A DNA stretch of 64,000 nt from Euphorbia lathyris (taxonomy: Eukaryota; Streptophyta; Magnoliopsida; Malpighiales; Euphorbiaceae). Location: the NCBI RefSeq assembly GCF_963576675.1, contig NC_088916.1, positions 56,359,001 to 56,423,000 of the forward strand, in the 5' to 3' direction. This document shows, one piece after another, positions 30,383 to 41,160 of the stretch. Below the pieces are notes generated by a model. That model searched no databases and was not told the DNA's origin. It worked only from the letters and a program-made list of their open reading frames with translations. A program made the position numbers and the translations under genes. Each line of letters begins with the position of its first letter. Within the stretch, counting starts at the first letter, position 1.

Positions 30383-31385
30383 TTAATAAAGAGGTGAATT
30401 ACATTCATGACCATTAAACTTTGTCCCTATTAATATTGTGGCCAATAAACCTCAATCTAACATAAAAAGTCATCAAAATTTACACTTTTTAACATAAAAG
30501 TCATTCAATATTTATCACTTTAATATAAAGTAACTCTTTGCAATAAAACTGATAGAAGTGATATTCTAAGCAAATTTAATTCTTCAACCTTTTTATTTTG
30601 ACGTCATTTAGATGGTTGTTATGATATTAAGTTATTTGGACTTTTATCAAGAAGGCCCGGTATGACTTAAAGACCTGAGATAGGCCCTGACCCATTCAGA
30701 ACAAAGAGGAAGGTTAGTCTTAACCGAAGTTCGGACTAAAGTCAAAGCTTCGGTCATCCTAACATTGCCGAACTAGTCTTCAGAGGAGAATTTTGGGAGA
30801 CACGTGTACCAATTGATAACTAGACTCCAAATACATGCTCCTCACTTTAATAAACATGGTGGCACACAAAGATAAGGTCTTTTGACTTATCCTAAGTTGC
30901 CACGTATCCAAAGATACAATTCTAATAATCTATAAATAGTATAAATATCCCAAGAATCTAGGTATCTAATTTCTTAATCATTCTGATATATTTTGCTTAG
31001 TTTTTGATATTCTCTCTATATTATCACTGACTTTAACATCGGATAGGGTTCGCCGGTCTCCGCCCCATTTTCTGACGGTTGTTGTGTTTTCAGGTGATTA
31101 GAATTCTAATTAGAGATTCGTCACTTAGAAATACGATAACATTAATCAGGAAAGAGAAAGTATCTAAAAGTGGTGATTTTGAAAAATACAAATGTGTTCC
31201 ACAGCAAATTTGTATCTAAATAATTTTAAGTCTTGAAAATTTTCATTTTGATGTGTTAATTGAAATTTAATAAATATATATTAGAAAATATAAAATTAAG
31301 TGACTTTTTACATTTCGAAGTTTAGTAATCTTTAATATAAAGTAAAGTTAAATAGTCACGAGTATTGGAGAAAGATTAATACCTT
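30383..31385. mobile_element. Foldback MITE of the 3604-4091 family, interrupted
   Basis: The left part (GGTGAATTACATTCATGACCATTAAACTTT...) and the right part (...GTTAAATAGTCACGAGTATTGG) match the two ends of the 3.6-kb MITE. The halves are separated by the 510-bp insertion at 30631-31140. Confidence 0.55.
30631..31140 (+). mobile_element. LTR-like 510-bp insertion, TSD ATTAA, ends GTTAT...ATAAC
   Basis: ATTAA at 30626-30630 and 31141-31145 brackets 510 bp that interrupt a MITE. The ends form a 5-bp inverted pair, GTTAT/ATAAC, rather than TG...CA. Inside are a G+C-richer upstream part and a TATA-like CTATAAATAG near 30930-30940, followed by a leader-like stretch, as in a solo LTR. There is no open frame. 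It could also be a TRIM or a fragment with mutated ends. Confidence 0.5.
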
Positions 31386-32258
31386 CTTGTCTAGTTCTAA
31401 GAATTTCTATGGAGTGGTAAATAATAAAATGCTTAGACCGACCTTATTGTTAAGAAATAAATTTAAGGAAAAATTATAAAATTGGGTCAAATTGAAGATC
31501 CATTTATATATTTAGACTAATTATCCAACACATTATATATCTAAACTATTTATTTGTAACTTTTCCGAAATACCCTTTATATATATATAACAACCTAGAA
31601 ATTTCTTACTGTTTCTTCATTTTTTTCTTCATTTGCGAACTTGGTACTCCGTTTTTAATTATCGACTCATATATACGTAAAATCTTTTTTCTTACGAACT
31701 GGACACTTTAGTATTTTGTACGTTTTCTCTAGGGATCTAATAACACATACGTAAAATAACACATTTTTGTTACAATTCATAAGCATATAAAAAAATATTT
31801 TATTTCATTTTTTTTGGTAGAAAATATTTTATTTCATTAAGTACCCAATTGTTCATATAAAACATTATTTACGAGAATTTCTAGTTGTAGAATCACTAAT
31901 AATAGTGTCCATGTCAATATATCTAACATATTTCTCTCAATACATAAATGGGTTAAATCATTCAAGTTTCTTGTGTTGTTGATGATCTCAAATAGTTTTT
32001 AAATAATTTTAACTTTAAAAAAAATTAAATAGATACGACAATCATCCACATAGTTATGAAAATTCGAAAAGCAATTGAAATATTTGGATACAATCTGCTA
32101 CTTTGACAAACTCAAGAATTTCCAATGATAACATCAAAATATTTATCAAAATCATTTGTAACAATTTCATTAAACATAATGAGCATCGTAAAAAAAATGG
32201 TTATAATAAAATATAGTAATAAAATTGTGTTGTGATTGTTTAGGCCTAGGAATTATAA
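31386..32258. other. AT-rich intergenic DNA, no gene seen
   Basis: No open frame, LTR or clear inverted repeat was recognised. Confidence 0.5.
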
Positions 32259-32797
32259 TTTTTTTTTTTTTTTTTTGATAAAAGTGCCATATTTCATTCC
32301 ATAGAATCATAAAGTACAAATACATCACAATAAAACTTCCCACCCATACAGGCTATAGCCAATATAAGATCCACAAAGGGAAGAAAATAGACTACAAAGA
32401 GCAAGATAAAGACTACAAAGAGCAATAAAAAACCACAAAGGGTACAAATACAACAAAATAGAAATCATATACTTCTCGGAAGTCGAATCCCATTGAAAAA
32501 CAGCTGTAATCCATTCTTCATCATCTAGCCTCTTCTGGACATTCGGATCTGAGTCCTTTCTTTTTTTGCAACCACGCAGATCGCAGATCAAGATGAACGT
32601 TTTCCGCTCTTGCTAAGACCAAAAAAAGAATAAACGATAAAAGTATAGCTAACAGGTGTAGATTTGACGGAAAAGAGATTCGAGAAAGTATATAGACTTC
32701 AAACTAGAAAAAAAAAAGATAAAACTGAAGCTAAAAAAACAAAAACAAAAACATAAATGGGAGGAGGAAGAAGGAAGAAGGAAGACAAGCTTCCTCC
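32259..32797 (-). mobile_element. Probable 5'-truncated non-LTR retroelement tail
   Basis: A run of 18 T at 32259-32276 followed by GATAAAAGTGCC is, on the minus strand, a sequence ending TTTTATC plus poly(A), as many plant LINE 3' ends do. The body to about 32797 has purine-rich blocks and one minus-strand frame (32325-32591) that I do not recognise. The 5' limit is set by the Copia LTR that begins at 32798. Confidence 0.4.
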
Positions 32798-34063
32798 TGT
32801 TGAAACACCTTTCCACATGATTTTGATTTGACAAAATTATTTATGTGAATGATAAAAATATTCTAACACATTAAATTTAAATGCTTTGATTTATTCACAC
32901 TAATGTGTTTGCTCAATGTTGAGTTAATTGATTTATAAGACATTAAGATAAAAAGCCTAAAGGCCCATAAGAGGAAGTCAAGCCCAAGTCAACAGATCAA
33001 GACCTCACGGCCCAGGAAGACAAAACGCAGTCGTTCTAAGCAAAGCGCTAGCTCAGCATGAAGAAGGATCGAGAAGCCTTCTCTCAATTGCTTCAAGATG
33101 AAGCTGCTGAGTTAAACGACAAGAAGTACAAGTCAGCGGCAGAACGGAATCAACTTAGAGACAAAATATTTCTACTTTGGGTAAAGCTCAGAAGACGCAG
33201 TAAGCTGTCTGGAAGACTTTACTATAAATGTCGAAACATTCTGTTCATCTGACGAAAAGCTGCTGAGCACTGCCGTAGACAGAAGATACAAGAATCTCAT
33301 TGGCCAACGACACTGAGCACGTCCAGAATGAAAGCGACAGGAAGCCGTTTGACTCCAACGGTTATTTCGAAATTCGAAATCACCGGTGCTTGAAGTGTCA
33401 CTGTAAATAGGTCTCTCAAATGCTTCATTCGATGCAGATCTTCAATCAAGTCGAAACGCTGACCAAATTCATACTTGAAGTTCTGTGAGAAAAGCAAAGC
33501 AAATCTTACACCAATCCCAATCATTGTGTAAAAGTTTAGAGTGATTTTATTCATCTAAAGTGTCTTAGCAATTGTTGTTTAGGACAAATTCTTATCATTT
33601 CTAGAAGAATAGAAAGGAGAAGCTGAGTACTCGGTTATAGTACTCAGCGGTAGTTATAGGAGTGAGTAGAGGAATAGAGGAAGGTACTCTTGTATACTCA
33701 GCTTCTGTTGTAAAGGGTTTCATGCTCTACCTTTAAAGAGCTCAGTAGAGGATTCAAAAAGCTCGAAACGAGTTCCGAGGACTGGACGTAGGCGGAGAGG
33801 CCGAACCAGGATATGTCTGCTGAGTAACATATTTCTAACCTTTAAACTCCTTTATATATTGCTTGCTATAAAACTGACTAAGTAACGAACAGACACTGAG
33901 TTGAGTGCACTAAGAAGCTGAGTTCAGGAATAGACTTAAGTGCTATCTCCTGACTCAAGGAAAGAAGCAGACTTAGTCACTAGTCAACCTTAACGGACAA
34001 AATTTTAAATAGTTCCTATCCCCCCCCTTGGAACTAACCTTGTCACGTTATACGGGACCAACA
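32798..34063 (+). repeat. Copia 5' LTR (1,266 bp)
   Basis: It starts TGTTGAAACACC and ends GGGACCAACA, two bases before the primer-binding site. The same start occurs at 62314, and the reverse complement of the end (TGTTGGTCCC) at 63314. The LTR is rich in CTGAGT/ACTCAG words. A run of seven C before TTGGAACTAACC lies near the 3' end. Confidence 0.9.
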
Positions 34064-34065
34064 AG

Positions 34066-34077
34066 TGGTATCAGAGC
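34066..34077 (+). other. Primer-binding site (initiator Met tRNA)
   Basis: TGGTATCAGAGC lies two nucleotides after the 5' LTR. It matches the 3' end of plant initiator Met tRNA, the usual Copia primer. Confidence 0.92.
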
Positions 34078-34125
34078 TTAAAAGCTCACCGAGAAAGATA
34101 TAACTATCTTGAGCTGATCCCCACA

Positions 34126-35828
34126 ATGGCTGAGAACAGCACTCGTTTCCTCCCAGGAAATCAGACAACTCAGATTCTTCCTGAGGGACTGTCCATTACT
34201 CGGCCTCCTCTATTCTTCAGGTCTAACTACACCTTTTGGAAGAACAGAATGAAAAATTTCATTCAGGCAACAAATATGAGTGCATGGCTTTTTATAGTCC
34301 AAGGCCCATTTGTTCCTGTTGAAACTATTGACGGCCAAACGGTTGTTAAAGCTGAGACTAAGTGGACAGAGGATGACCTCAAGAAGCTACAAAATCATGC
34401 TTCGGCTATAAACATGCTTCACAGTGCGTTAGATGCTGCAGATTACAACAAGATTTTAGGTTGTGAGTCAGCGCATGAGATCTGGAAGAAACTGGAGGTC
34501 ACCTACGAAGGAACCAACAAAGTTAAGGAGTCCAAGGTGAACCAGCACATGAGGTTGTACGAGCTGTTTGAAATGAATGATGATGAAGGAATCTCTGAAT
34601 GAACTCAAGATTCACAAACATTATCAACGAGCTCAAAAGACTTGGCAAGATCTTTACTGAGGAAGAGCAAGTCAAGAAGATACTGAGGAGCCTTCCCAAA
34701 AGCTGGTAAGCCAAGAAAACTGCTGTTGAGGAAGCTCAAGACTTGACCACCTACAAGTATGATGAACTCATTGGATCTCTGCTGACCCATGAGATCTCAA
34801 TGAAGAACTTTGAGGTGAAAGAGAAGTCTGAGGACAAGAAGCAAAAGTCTCTTGTCATGAAAGCTGACTCCACTGACGGGAGCTCAACAGATGATAAAGA
34901 GATGGCTATGTTCACTAGAAAAATGAAAAGGCTGTTCAGAAATAATGATAAGTATTCAAAGAAGCCTTACAAGAAGTTTGACAAGTACAAAGCTGAGTCC
35001 AGCGACAGCAAGTATAAGAAGGACAGCTCAAAGCCAATCACATGCTTTGAATGTCATCAAATTGGCCATATCAAATCAAGCTGTCCTACCTTGAGGAAGG
35101 AAAAGAAGAACAACAAGAAGGCAATGGTGGCAACCTGGAGTGATAGTGATGAGTCATCATCATCAGGAGCTGATGCCACTGAGTCAGCAAAGATCTGCTT
35201 CATGGCAGATGAGCTTGCTGAGCCTTGTGTTTCTGAGCAAGATGAGGTAATATCACTACCCCTGCTCAGAAATGAAATGATAAATGCCTTGAGTGACCTC
35301 TACACACTTATCAAAAAGTGTAATAAGAAGGTTAGAGCACTCAGCAGGCGATGTGACGAGATTGAAGAGGTCAAACTGAGTGACCTTCGATATCTTCTCC
35401 AAGACAACTCAACTTTGCATAGCAACGTAGAAACTATGCACAAGTTTGTCTCTGAGGTCCAATCAGATTCTAAGAAACTGAGAAAGGATGACACATCTAT
35501 TCAGAATCAACTCAAGGTCCTGAATAAAAGAAATATTCCTCTGAACACTCAGTACCGAAGTACTAGTCAGCAGAGATGGAATCCTCAGCGGAATGTCCAG
35601 TGTGACTTCTGTGGGAAGAAGGGACACACCACAAAGGTGTGCTGGCATGCTTAGCACTGGGGTGCTGACCAGTCAGTGAGATATCCCAAACGGAAGGTTA
35701 GCTGTGACTTCTGTGGGAAAAATGGACACACTGTCCAAGTGTGTCGTCATAAGATTAAATATGATACTTTACCTGTTGAGCCTAATAAACAAGGACCCAA
35801 AAAGACTTGGATACCTAAAGATAACTAG
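34126..35828 (+). pseudogene. Copia gag, UBN2-type with three zinc knuckles, broken
   Basis: This is the capsid/nucleocapsid region. MAENSTRFLPGNQ starts at 34126, and the capsid-like part reads LFFRSNYTFWKNRMKNFI and HEIWKKLEVTYEGT. A one-base frameshift occurs near 34600. A TAA at about 34708-34710 follows, then an open stretch from 34743 to 35654. CCHC knuckles are seen as CFECHQIGHIKSSC near 35044, CDFCGKKGHTTKVC near 35602 and, after a TAG at 35652-35654, CDFCGKNGHTVQVC near 35705. The last two are near repeats of one another. The frame ends around 35828. As it stands no full Gag can be made. Confidence 0.85.
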
Positions 35829-35869
35829 TTATATTGCATGTAAGTCTGAGGTGTGCTGAGAAGTAAAAA

Positions 35870-38475
35870 ATGTGGTACATTGACAGCGCATGCTCGAGGC
35901 ATATGACGGGTGATGAAACTCAGTTCATCACACTTGTGCGTAAACGAGGTGGAAGCGTAAGTTTTGGAGACAACAAAAAGGGTAAGATAGTAGGGTCAGG
36001 AACCGTTAGTGGTAATCCTACTATTGAGTCAGTCTCCCTAGTCAGTGGACTTAAATATAACTTACTCAGCGTAGCTCAGCTATGTGATAACGGGAGAAAA
36101 GTTATATTTGATAACACTGGATGTAAAATACTCGATGGAAAAACAAATGAATTAATTTTAACTGCCCCTCGTATTGACAATGTCTTTATGCTGAATTTGG
36201 AAAAGAAATTTTCAAAAAATGTATGCTTAGTGTCAAAGGAAGAAAATTCCTGGCTATGGCACCGGAGACTTGGTCATGTAAGCATGGACCTCTTGGCCAA
36301 AATTAGCAAGAAAGCAATTAGTTGAGGGACTGCCAGAACTTAAGTTCGAAAAGGATCAATTATGCTATGCTTGTCAGGCTGGAAAACAAACTAAAACATC
36401 TTTTCATAGTAAAAACATTGTCTCAACCAAGCGTCCACTTGAGTTGCTACACTTGGATCTCTTCGGACCAGTCCAGCCACTGAGCTTGGGTGGTAGGAGA
36501 TTTTCCTTGGTCATTGTAGATGACTTTTCTCGGTACACTTGGGTCATCTTGCTGAGTAGCAAGGATGAAACCTTTGAGATATTTTCAACATTAGTAAGAA
36601 AACTTGAAAATGATAAAGACCTAAAGTTAGCTCACATCCGAAGCGATAATGGTGGAGAATTCAAAAACCAACAGTTTGTTGAATTCTGTGAAGCCAGCGG
36701 CATTGACCATAATTTCTCTGCTCCTAGAACGCCTCAACAAAATGGGGTTGTTGAAAGGAAAAACAGAACCTTGGTTGACATAGCCAGGACAATGCTGAGT
36801 GAGCATAGGCTTCCAAAGTACTTTTGGGGAGAAGCTGTCAACACAGCTTGCTACATGCTTAATAGGGCTCTAGTCAGACCCATATTAAAGAAGACTTCCT
36901 ACGAACTTTGGAAAGGATGAAAGCCCAACATTGGATACTTTCGTGCCTTCGGCTGTAAATGTTTTATTCTAAATACTAAAGACAGCCTTGCTAAGTTTGA
37001 TTCAAAAGCTGATGAAGCTATCTTTTTAGGCTACTCAACAAATAGCAAAGCATACAGAGTTTTCAATAAACGAACTCAGGTCTTAGAAGAGTCAGTACAC
37101 GTTGAGTTCGATGAAACTAACCCTGCAGGAAAAGACAAGCAGCTGACTGAGGATGATCCATACTCAGCACCTGCTGACCAAGAAACAGCCGCTGAGTCAC
37201 TACCTCAAGGGCTGACCAAAGGTAAAAGCGAAACTCAAATTGTTTTCACTGACCAATCTACACCTGCAGAGATTGTTGAAACACAACCAGCTCAAGACAT
37301 CACTCTAACAAAAGAGATCAGAATACCAAGAGGACACTCAGAGAGTGCCATTTTTTATGCTGCTGAAAACATGCTGATGACAAGAAATCAACTCAGAAGA
37401 TACCTCAGCAACGTATCATTCGTCTCAGTTCAGTAACCAAAGAACTTCGCTGAAGCTGAGTACGATGAGTTCTGGATGAATGCAATGCAAGAAGAACTTG
37501 ATCATTTCAGAAGAAATGAAGTATGAGACTTAGTGCCAAAACCAAGAAGCCAAAAGACCATAGGAACAAGATGGGTCTTCCGCAACAAGCTGGATGAACA
37601 AGGGAACGTGGTCAGGAACAAAGCAAGACTTGTAGCTCAGGGCTACAGTCAGTAAGAAGGTATTGACTACGGTAAGACCTTCGCCCCAGTGGCAAGGCTA
37701 GAGGCTATAAGAATTTTATGTGCATATGCAAGTTATATGAATTTTAAATTATTTCAAATGGATGTTAAGAGTGCATTCCTTAATGGAGTTATAAACGAGG
37801 AAGTCTATGTTAATCAGCCTCTAGGGTTTGAGGATCCCAAGTTCCCAAACCACGTTTATAAACTAAAAAAGGCTCTGTATGGTCTCAAGCAAGCACCACG
37901 TGCTTGGTATGAGAGGCTGACCAGTTTCCTGCTGACTAGAAATTATATCAGAGGTAAATCTGATACAACCTTATTCATTAAGAGGAAGGGTAAAGATACC
38001 CTACTGGCTCAGATACACTGATACTGACTACGGACGAGACAAGCTTGAACGAAAGAGCACCTCGGGAGGATGTCACCTCATTGGAAGCTGTCTTGTGTCT
38101 TGGTTCAGTAAGAAGCAGTCGTCAGTAGCCCTGTCAACCACTGAAGCTGAGTACATTGCTGCTGGAAGCTGTATTGCTCAAGTCCTCTAGATTAAGCAAC
38201 AGCTAGAAGATTATGGCGTTCAGACTAAAACAATTGAAGTCAAATGTGACAACAAGAGTGCCATTGACCTATCAAAGAACCCAATCCAGCACAACAGGAT
38301 GAAGCACGTCAGCATAAGACATCACTTCATCAGAGATCATGTACTCAAGGGAGAGATAAAGCTGACCTATGTCCCAACGGATGAGCAGCCTGCTGATATC
38401 TTCACAAAGCCACTGGCTCGTGAGCAATTCAACATACTTAGAGAAGCCATTGGTATGTTTAATCCTCTTCAATAA
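35870..38475 (+). pseudogene. Copia pol: protease, integrase, RT (deleted), RNase H
   Basis: Protease: WYIDSACSRHMTGDE near 35871, with Ala where many family members have Gly in D-S-G. The pre-integrase motif LWHRRLGH is near 36256. A frameshift lies near 36320. The integrase core has LHLDLFGP, IRSDNGGEF and VVERKNR, keeping D, D and E. Stops follow at about 36918, 37434, 37525 and 37653. RT starts with RWVFRNKLDEQGN and continues with MDVKSAFLNG and LYGLKQAPRAWYERL. It then jumps at about 38018-38030 straight to the RNase H start (STSGGCHLIGSCLVSW), losing the catalytic YVDD region. RNase H is followed by the usual end, KPLAREQFNILREAIG, and a stop at 38473. It is non-functional. Confidence 0.87.
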
Positions 38476-38870
38476 ATTCCAAGTATAATATGTGATATAT
38501 GCATGCTGAGTTGATTACCATGCTGAGTGATTTATGCTAAATCAATGTCTATTACATGCTGAGTAGATATACACACTGAGTGGTTATCTCAAGCTGACTT
38601 ACTAAGCACATGAATAATTCCTTTACGTAGAACTGACTACTCCGAACATTAAACGTTTAGAATTCTTAACACTGAGTAAAGATCCGTTGCACAATTAATG
38701 CTACACACGCAAATTAAATAGCCATTTAGGATGACGTAAGCGCAATAATTAGAAAATACATGCGCCGATTGTGTCATAAATGCCAGAATCTTTGTCGATT
38801 GAGTATCTCGAGGTCAAATGGCCACCTCAACGCTTGAGATCAACTCGATACCTCTGTAAATTATATTATT
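38476..38870 (+). other. Copia post-pol region with repeated GCTGAGT words
   Basis: Five copies of (G)CTGAGT lie within about 200 bp (38500-38700). A polypurine tract and a 3' LTR are not seen before the sequence turns to AT-rich host-like DNA. Confidence 0.5.
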
Positions 38871-39540
38871 GTTATTTTTTTTAGGTAACATGATTTATAT
38901 ATTATTAACGTGCTTGGTATGGTTTATATCTATTTTAAATTATGTAGGAAGTTCATATTATAGTCTCTAGAAAATATTGGCACAAGCTTTTAGTGACCAC
39001 AAAAAGGCACTTAAAAATCAAATTTTATAAAAAAGACTGACTCCTCACTAAACTAAGACGGTTGTATTAGTGGCTGCCCACATGCTTTCATCACAACCCA
39101 TCATGCAAATTGATGAATTACCCAAACAATATTTCAAAGACATCAATTTTTGATTCTTCATCTTTCCATATACATGCAGATAATCTAAAATATAAAATCC
39201 CACCTGTCTAATTGAATTACCCACTTTCTTATTACCTCCTATCTCTTTAAAAAAAAATAAAAAAAAATACGCGTTGACCGAAATGAATGCTAAAATTGAT
39301 TCATTTAATAAAAGTTGTGATTTATTACAAATAAAAAGGTTTATATTTATCCCCTTAAAATAAGTAAAGATATTAAAATGCCCTCATTAGTGTTACAAGC
39401 CAATAAGAGAAAATAAAGGTAGGATAAGGACAGTTAGTACAAATAGCAAAAAAGAAAATAAGCCTAGTGGCAGAACAGTAAATATGATAGTGACAAAACA
39501 GCAATTCAGAAGATGTCGGTCCTTGTCCACTTTATCTTCA
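38871..39540. other. AT-rich spacer, no gene seen
   Basis: Nothing was recognised except the likely 3' end of the antisense Gypsy remnant that begins just downstream. Confidence 0.45.
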
Positions 39541-39560
39541 CCTTGGTGAATAAAGCAACC

Positions 39561-39777
39561 CACACGCCGAGTGAGGGTGCCACATGGCATGTGGGTGTTT
39601 TGCTGCCTCTGGTGGGGTTTTCACTCCAACTTCAAGCACTGAGCTGCTGGCCACACGGGCGAATGACATGCCCCACATGCCAAGTGGGATGTCACACGCC
39701 ACATCATTGTGCTTCTCATCTTTGAGTCATTTTGGCTCGGCTTCACACGGCGTGTGGCCTAGTGCACATGACGTGTG
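39561..39777 (-). repeat. Array of CACRYG-N-CRTGTG-type words in a Gypsy tail
   Basis: Words such as CACATGGCATGTG, CACACGGCGTGTG and degenerate relatives start at 39561, 39581, 39652, 39674, 39693, 39744 and 39765. The spacings are 20, 71, 22, 19, 51 and 21 bp. On the minus strand they lie just downstream of the integrase end and the ELGSNSFEE tail, the same place as the ACGCGGRGCGT array at 1.0 kb. Confidence 0.7.
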
Positions 39778-39789
39778 AGGCAGTTTTGT

Positions 39790-41160
39790 TCCCTTTGGTG
39801 ATTTGGTTCATTCCTTCGGACCCATGTTGGAGATGTCCGCATCATTCACCCATTCTTCAAAGGAGTTGGATCCCAACTCGTTTCTTGTAGTCTCAAGAGA
39901 CCCATCCGATTTCTATGGGTTTAAATCCTGTACATTGAAAGAGGTTGACATTTTGCCGAACCAATTGGAAAGGGCTATGTGATATGCATTAACGTTCACC
40001 TTTTTGGTCACCTTATAAGGGCCATACCTCCTCGGTTTGAGTTTACTACTCGAAGCACTAGTAAGTCTCCCATTGCTTAGATATACCATCACATTGTCCC
40101 CAACTTTAAATTGAAGATCTCTCTGATGTTCATCCACCCTAGCCTTTACTTTGCTATTCTGATCTTCAATGCTTTGCTTCACCTCTTGGTGTATTTGGTT
40201 ATAGTCATTGGCTAGGTATTGGGCTGCTATACTCTTCTTTTCTCCCTTTCAGGTGTCCCCAAGATCAAGCGGGTGATTCAGAGTCTTAGTATACACAACC
40301 TCAAAAGGCATCTTCTGCATGGTGGAACTTACGACGACATTGTATGCAAACTCGGCTTGTGCTAACATAGAGTTTCACATCTTTGGCTTGTCCCGACATT
40401 TACTCCTCAATAGATTAGCCAACGTACGGTTGACCGCTTTCGTTTACCCATCCGTTTCGGGATGTGCGGTAGTGCTATACTTCAAAGTGGTCCCGAGAAT
40501 AGCCTATAGGTATTCCAAAAGTGACTAACGAACTTGGTATCTCTATCTGACGTTGTGCTTTTAGGAATTCCATGCAACCTCACTACCTCTCTGAAGAACA
40601 ACTTTGCAATTGACGTGGCATCATTTGTCTTACGGCACGGGATGAAGTGTGCCATTTTAGAAAATCGGTCAACCACCACAAAGATAGAATTCATATCTCG
40701 TTGCTTTCTTGGTAGCCCCAACACAAAGTCCATGGAGATGTCATCTCATATTGATTCTGGTACCGACAATGGCATAAGCAAACCTGTATTGGTGACATGT
40801 CCCTTAGACGTTTGGCAAATCCCACATATCTCCTTAGCATCGGCCAATAGTAGCAAGAACTCACTGCTTCATAGATCTTATCTCTACTAAAGTGACCACG
40901 AAGGTTCCTCCGTGAAGATTCCGAATCACTCTTTCTCGAATCGACGTGCCCGGTAGGCATTATTGATTCCTCCTCATGGGATAACCATCAAGTAATTGGT
41001 ACTCACCATTCCTGGATTGATTTTTGCACTTCTCCCAAATACTACCAAAGTCCAGATCCTCTCTATAATCTTCTTTGATGTGTTCAAAGCAATCAAGTTC
41101 AAGTGCTACTATTTTTAGATGTGCAACTCTCCTAATGTTTAGGACAATAAACTTCATACT
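39790..41160 (-). pseudogene. Ty3/Gypsy integrase remnant
   Basis: Read on the minus strand from about 41160. An H2C2-like region (HFSRDKIYEAVSSCYYWP) is followed by integrase core text ([53 protein letters not shown]). The core catalytic region near 40380-40500 (HPETDG, AEFAYN) is in other frames with stops. The C-terminal part is VKARVDEHQRDLQFKVGDNV to YGPYKVTKKVN, ending NVQDLNP at 39913. A tail containing ELGSNSFEE follows. RT, protease and gag are missing, so it is a fragment. The many frame changes show age. Confidence 0.8.

Larger units (their letters stand above)
32798..38870 (+). mobile_element. Ty1/Copia element, 5' LTR plus decayed gag-pol, 3' LTR absent
   Basis: The order is LTR, PBS, gag, protease, integrase, RT, RNase H, the Copia order. 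Several stops and frameshifts and an RT deletion make it defective. No second copy of the LTR follows RNase H, so the 3' end is truncated. The end near 38870 is approximate. Related LTRs occur at 62314-63314 and in inverted orientation from 63314. Confidence 0.88.

Noticed and set aside
34066..34077. Possible tRNA gene at TGGTATCAGAGC
   Set aside because: Only the 12-nt primer-binding site is present, not a cloverleaf; the same holds at 52141 and 56908.
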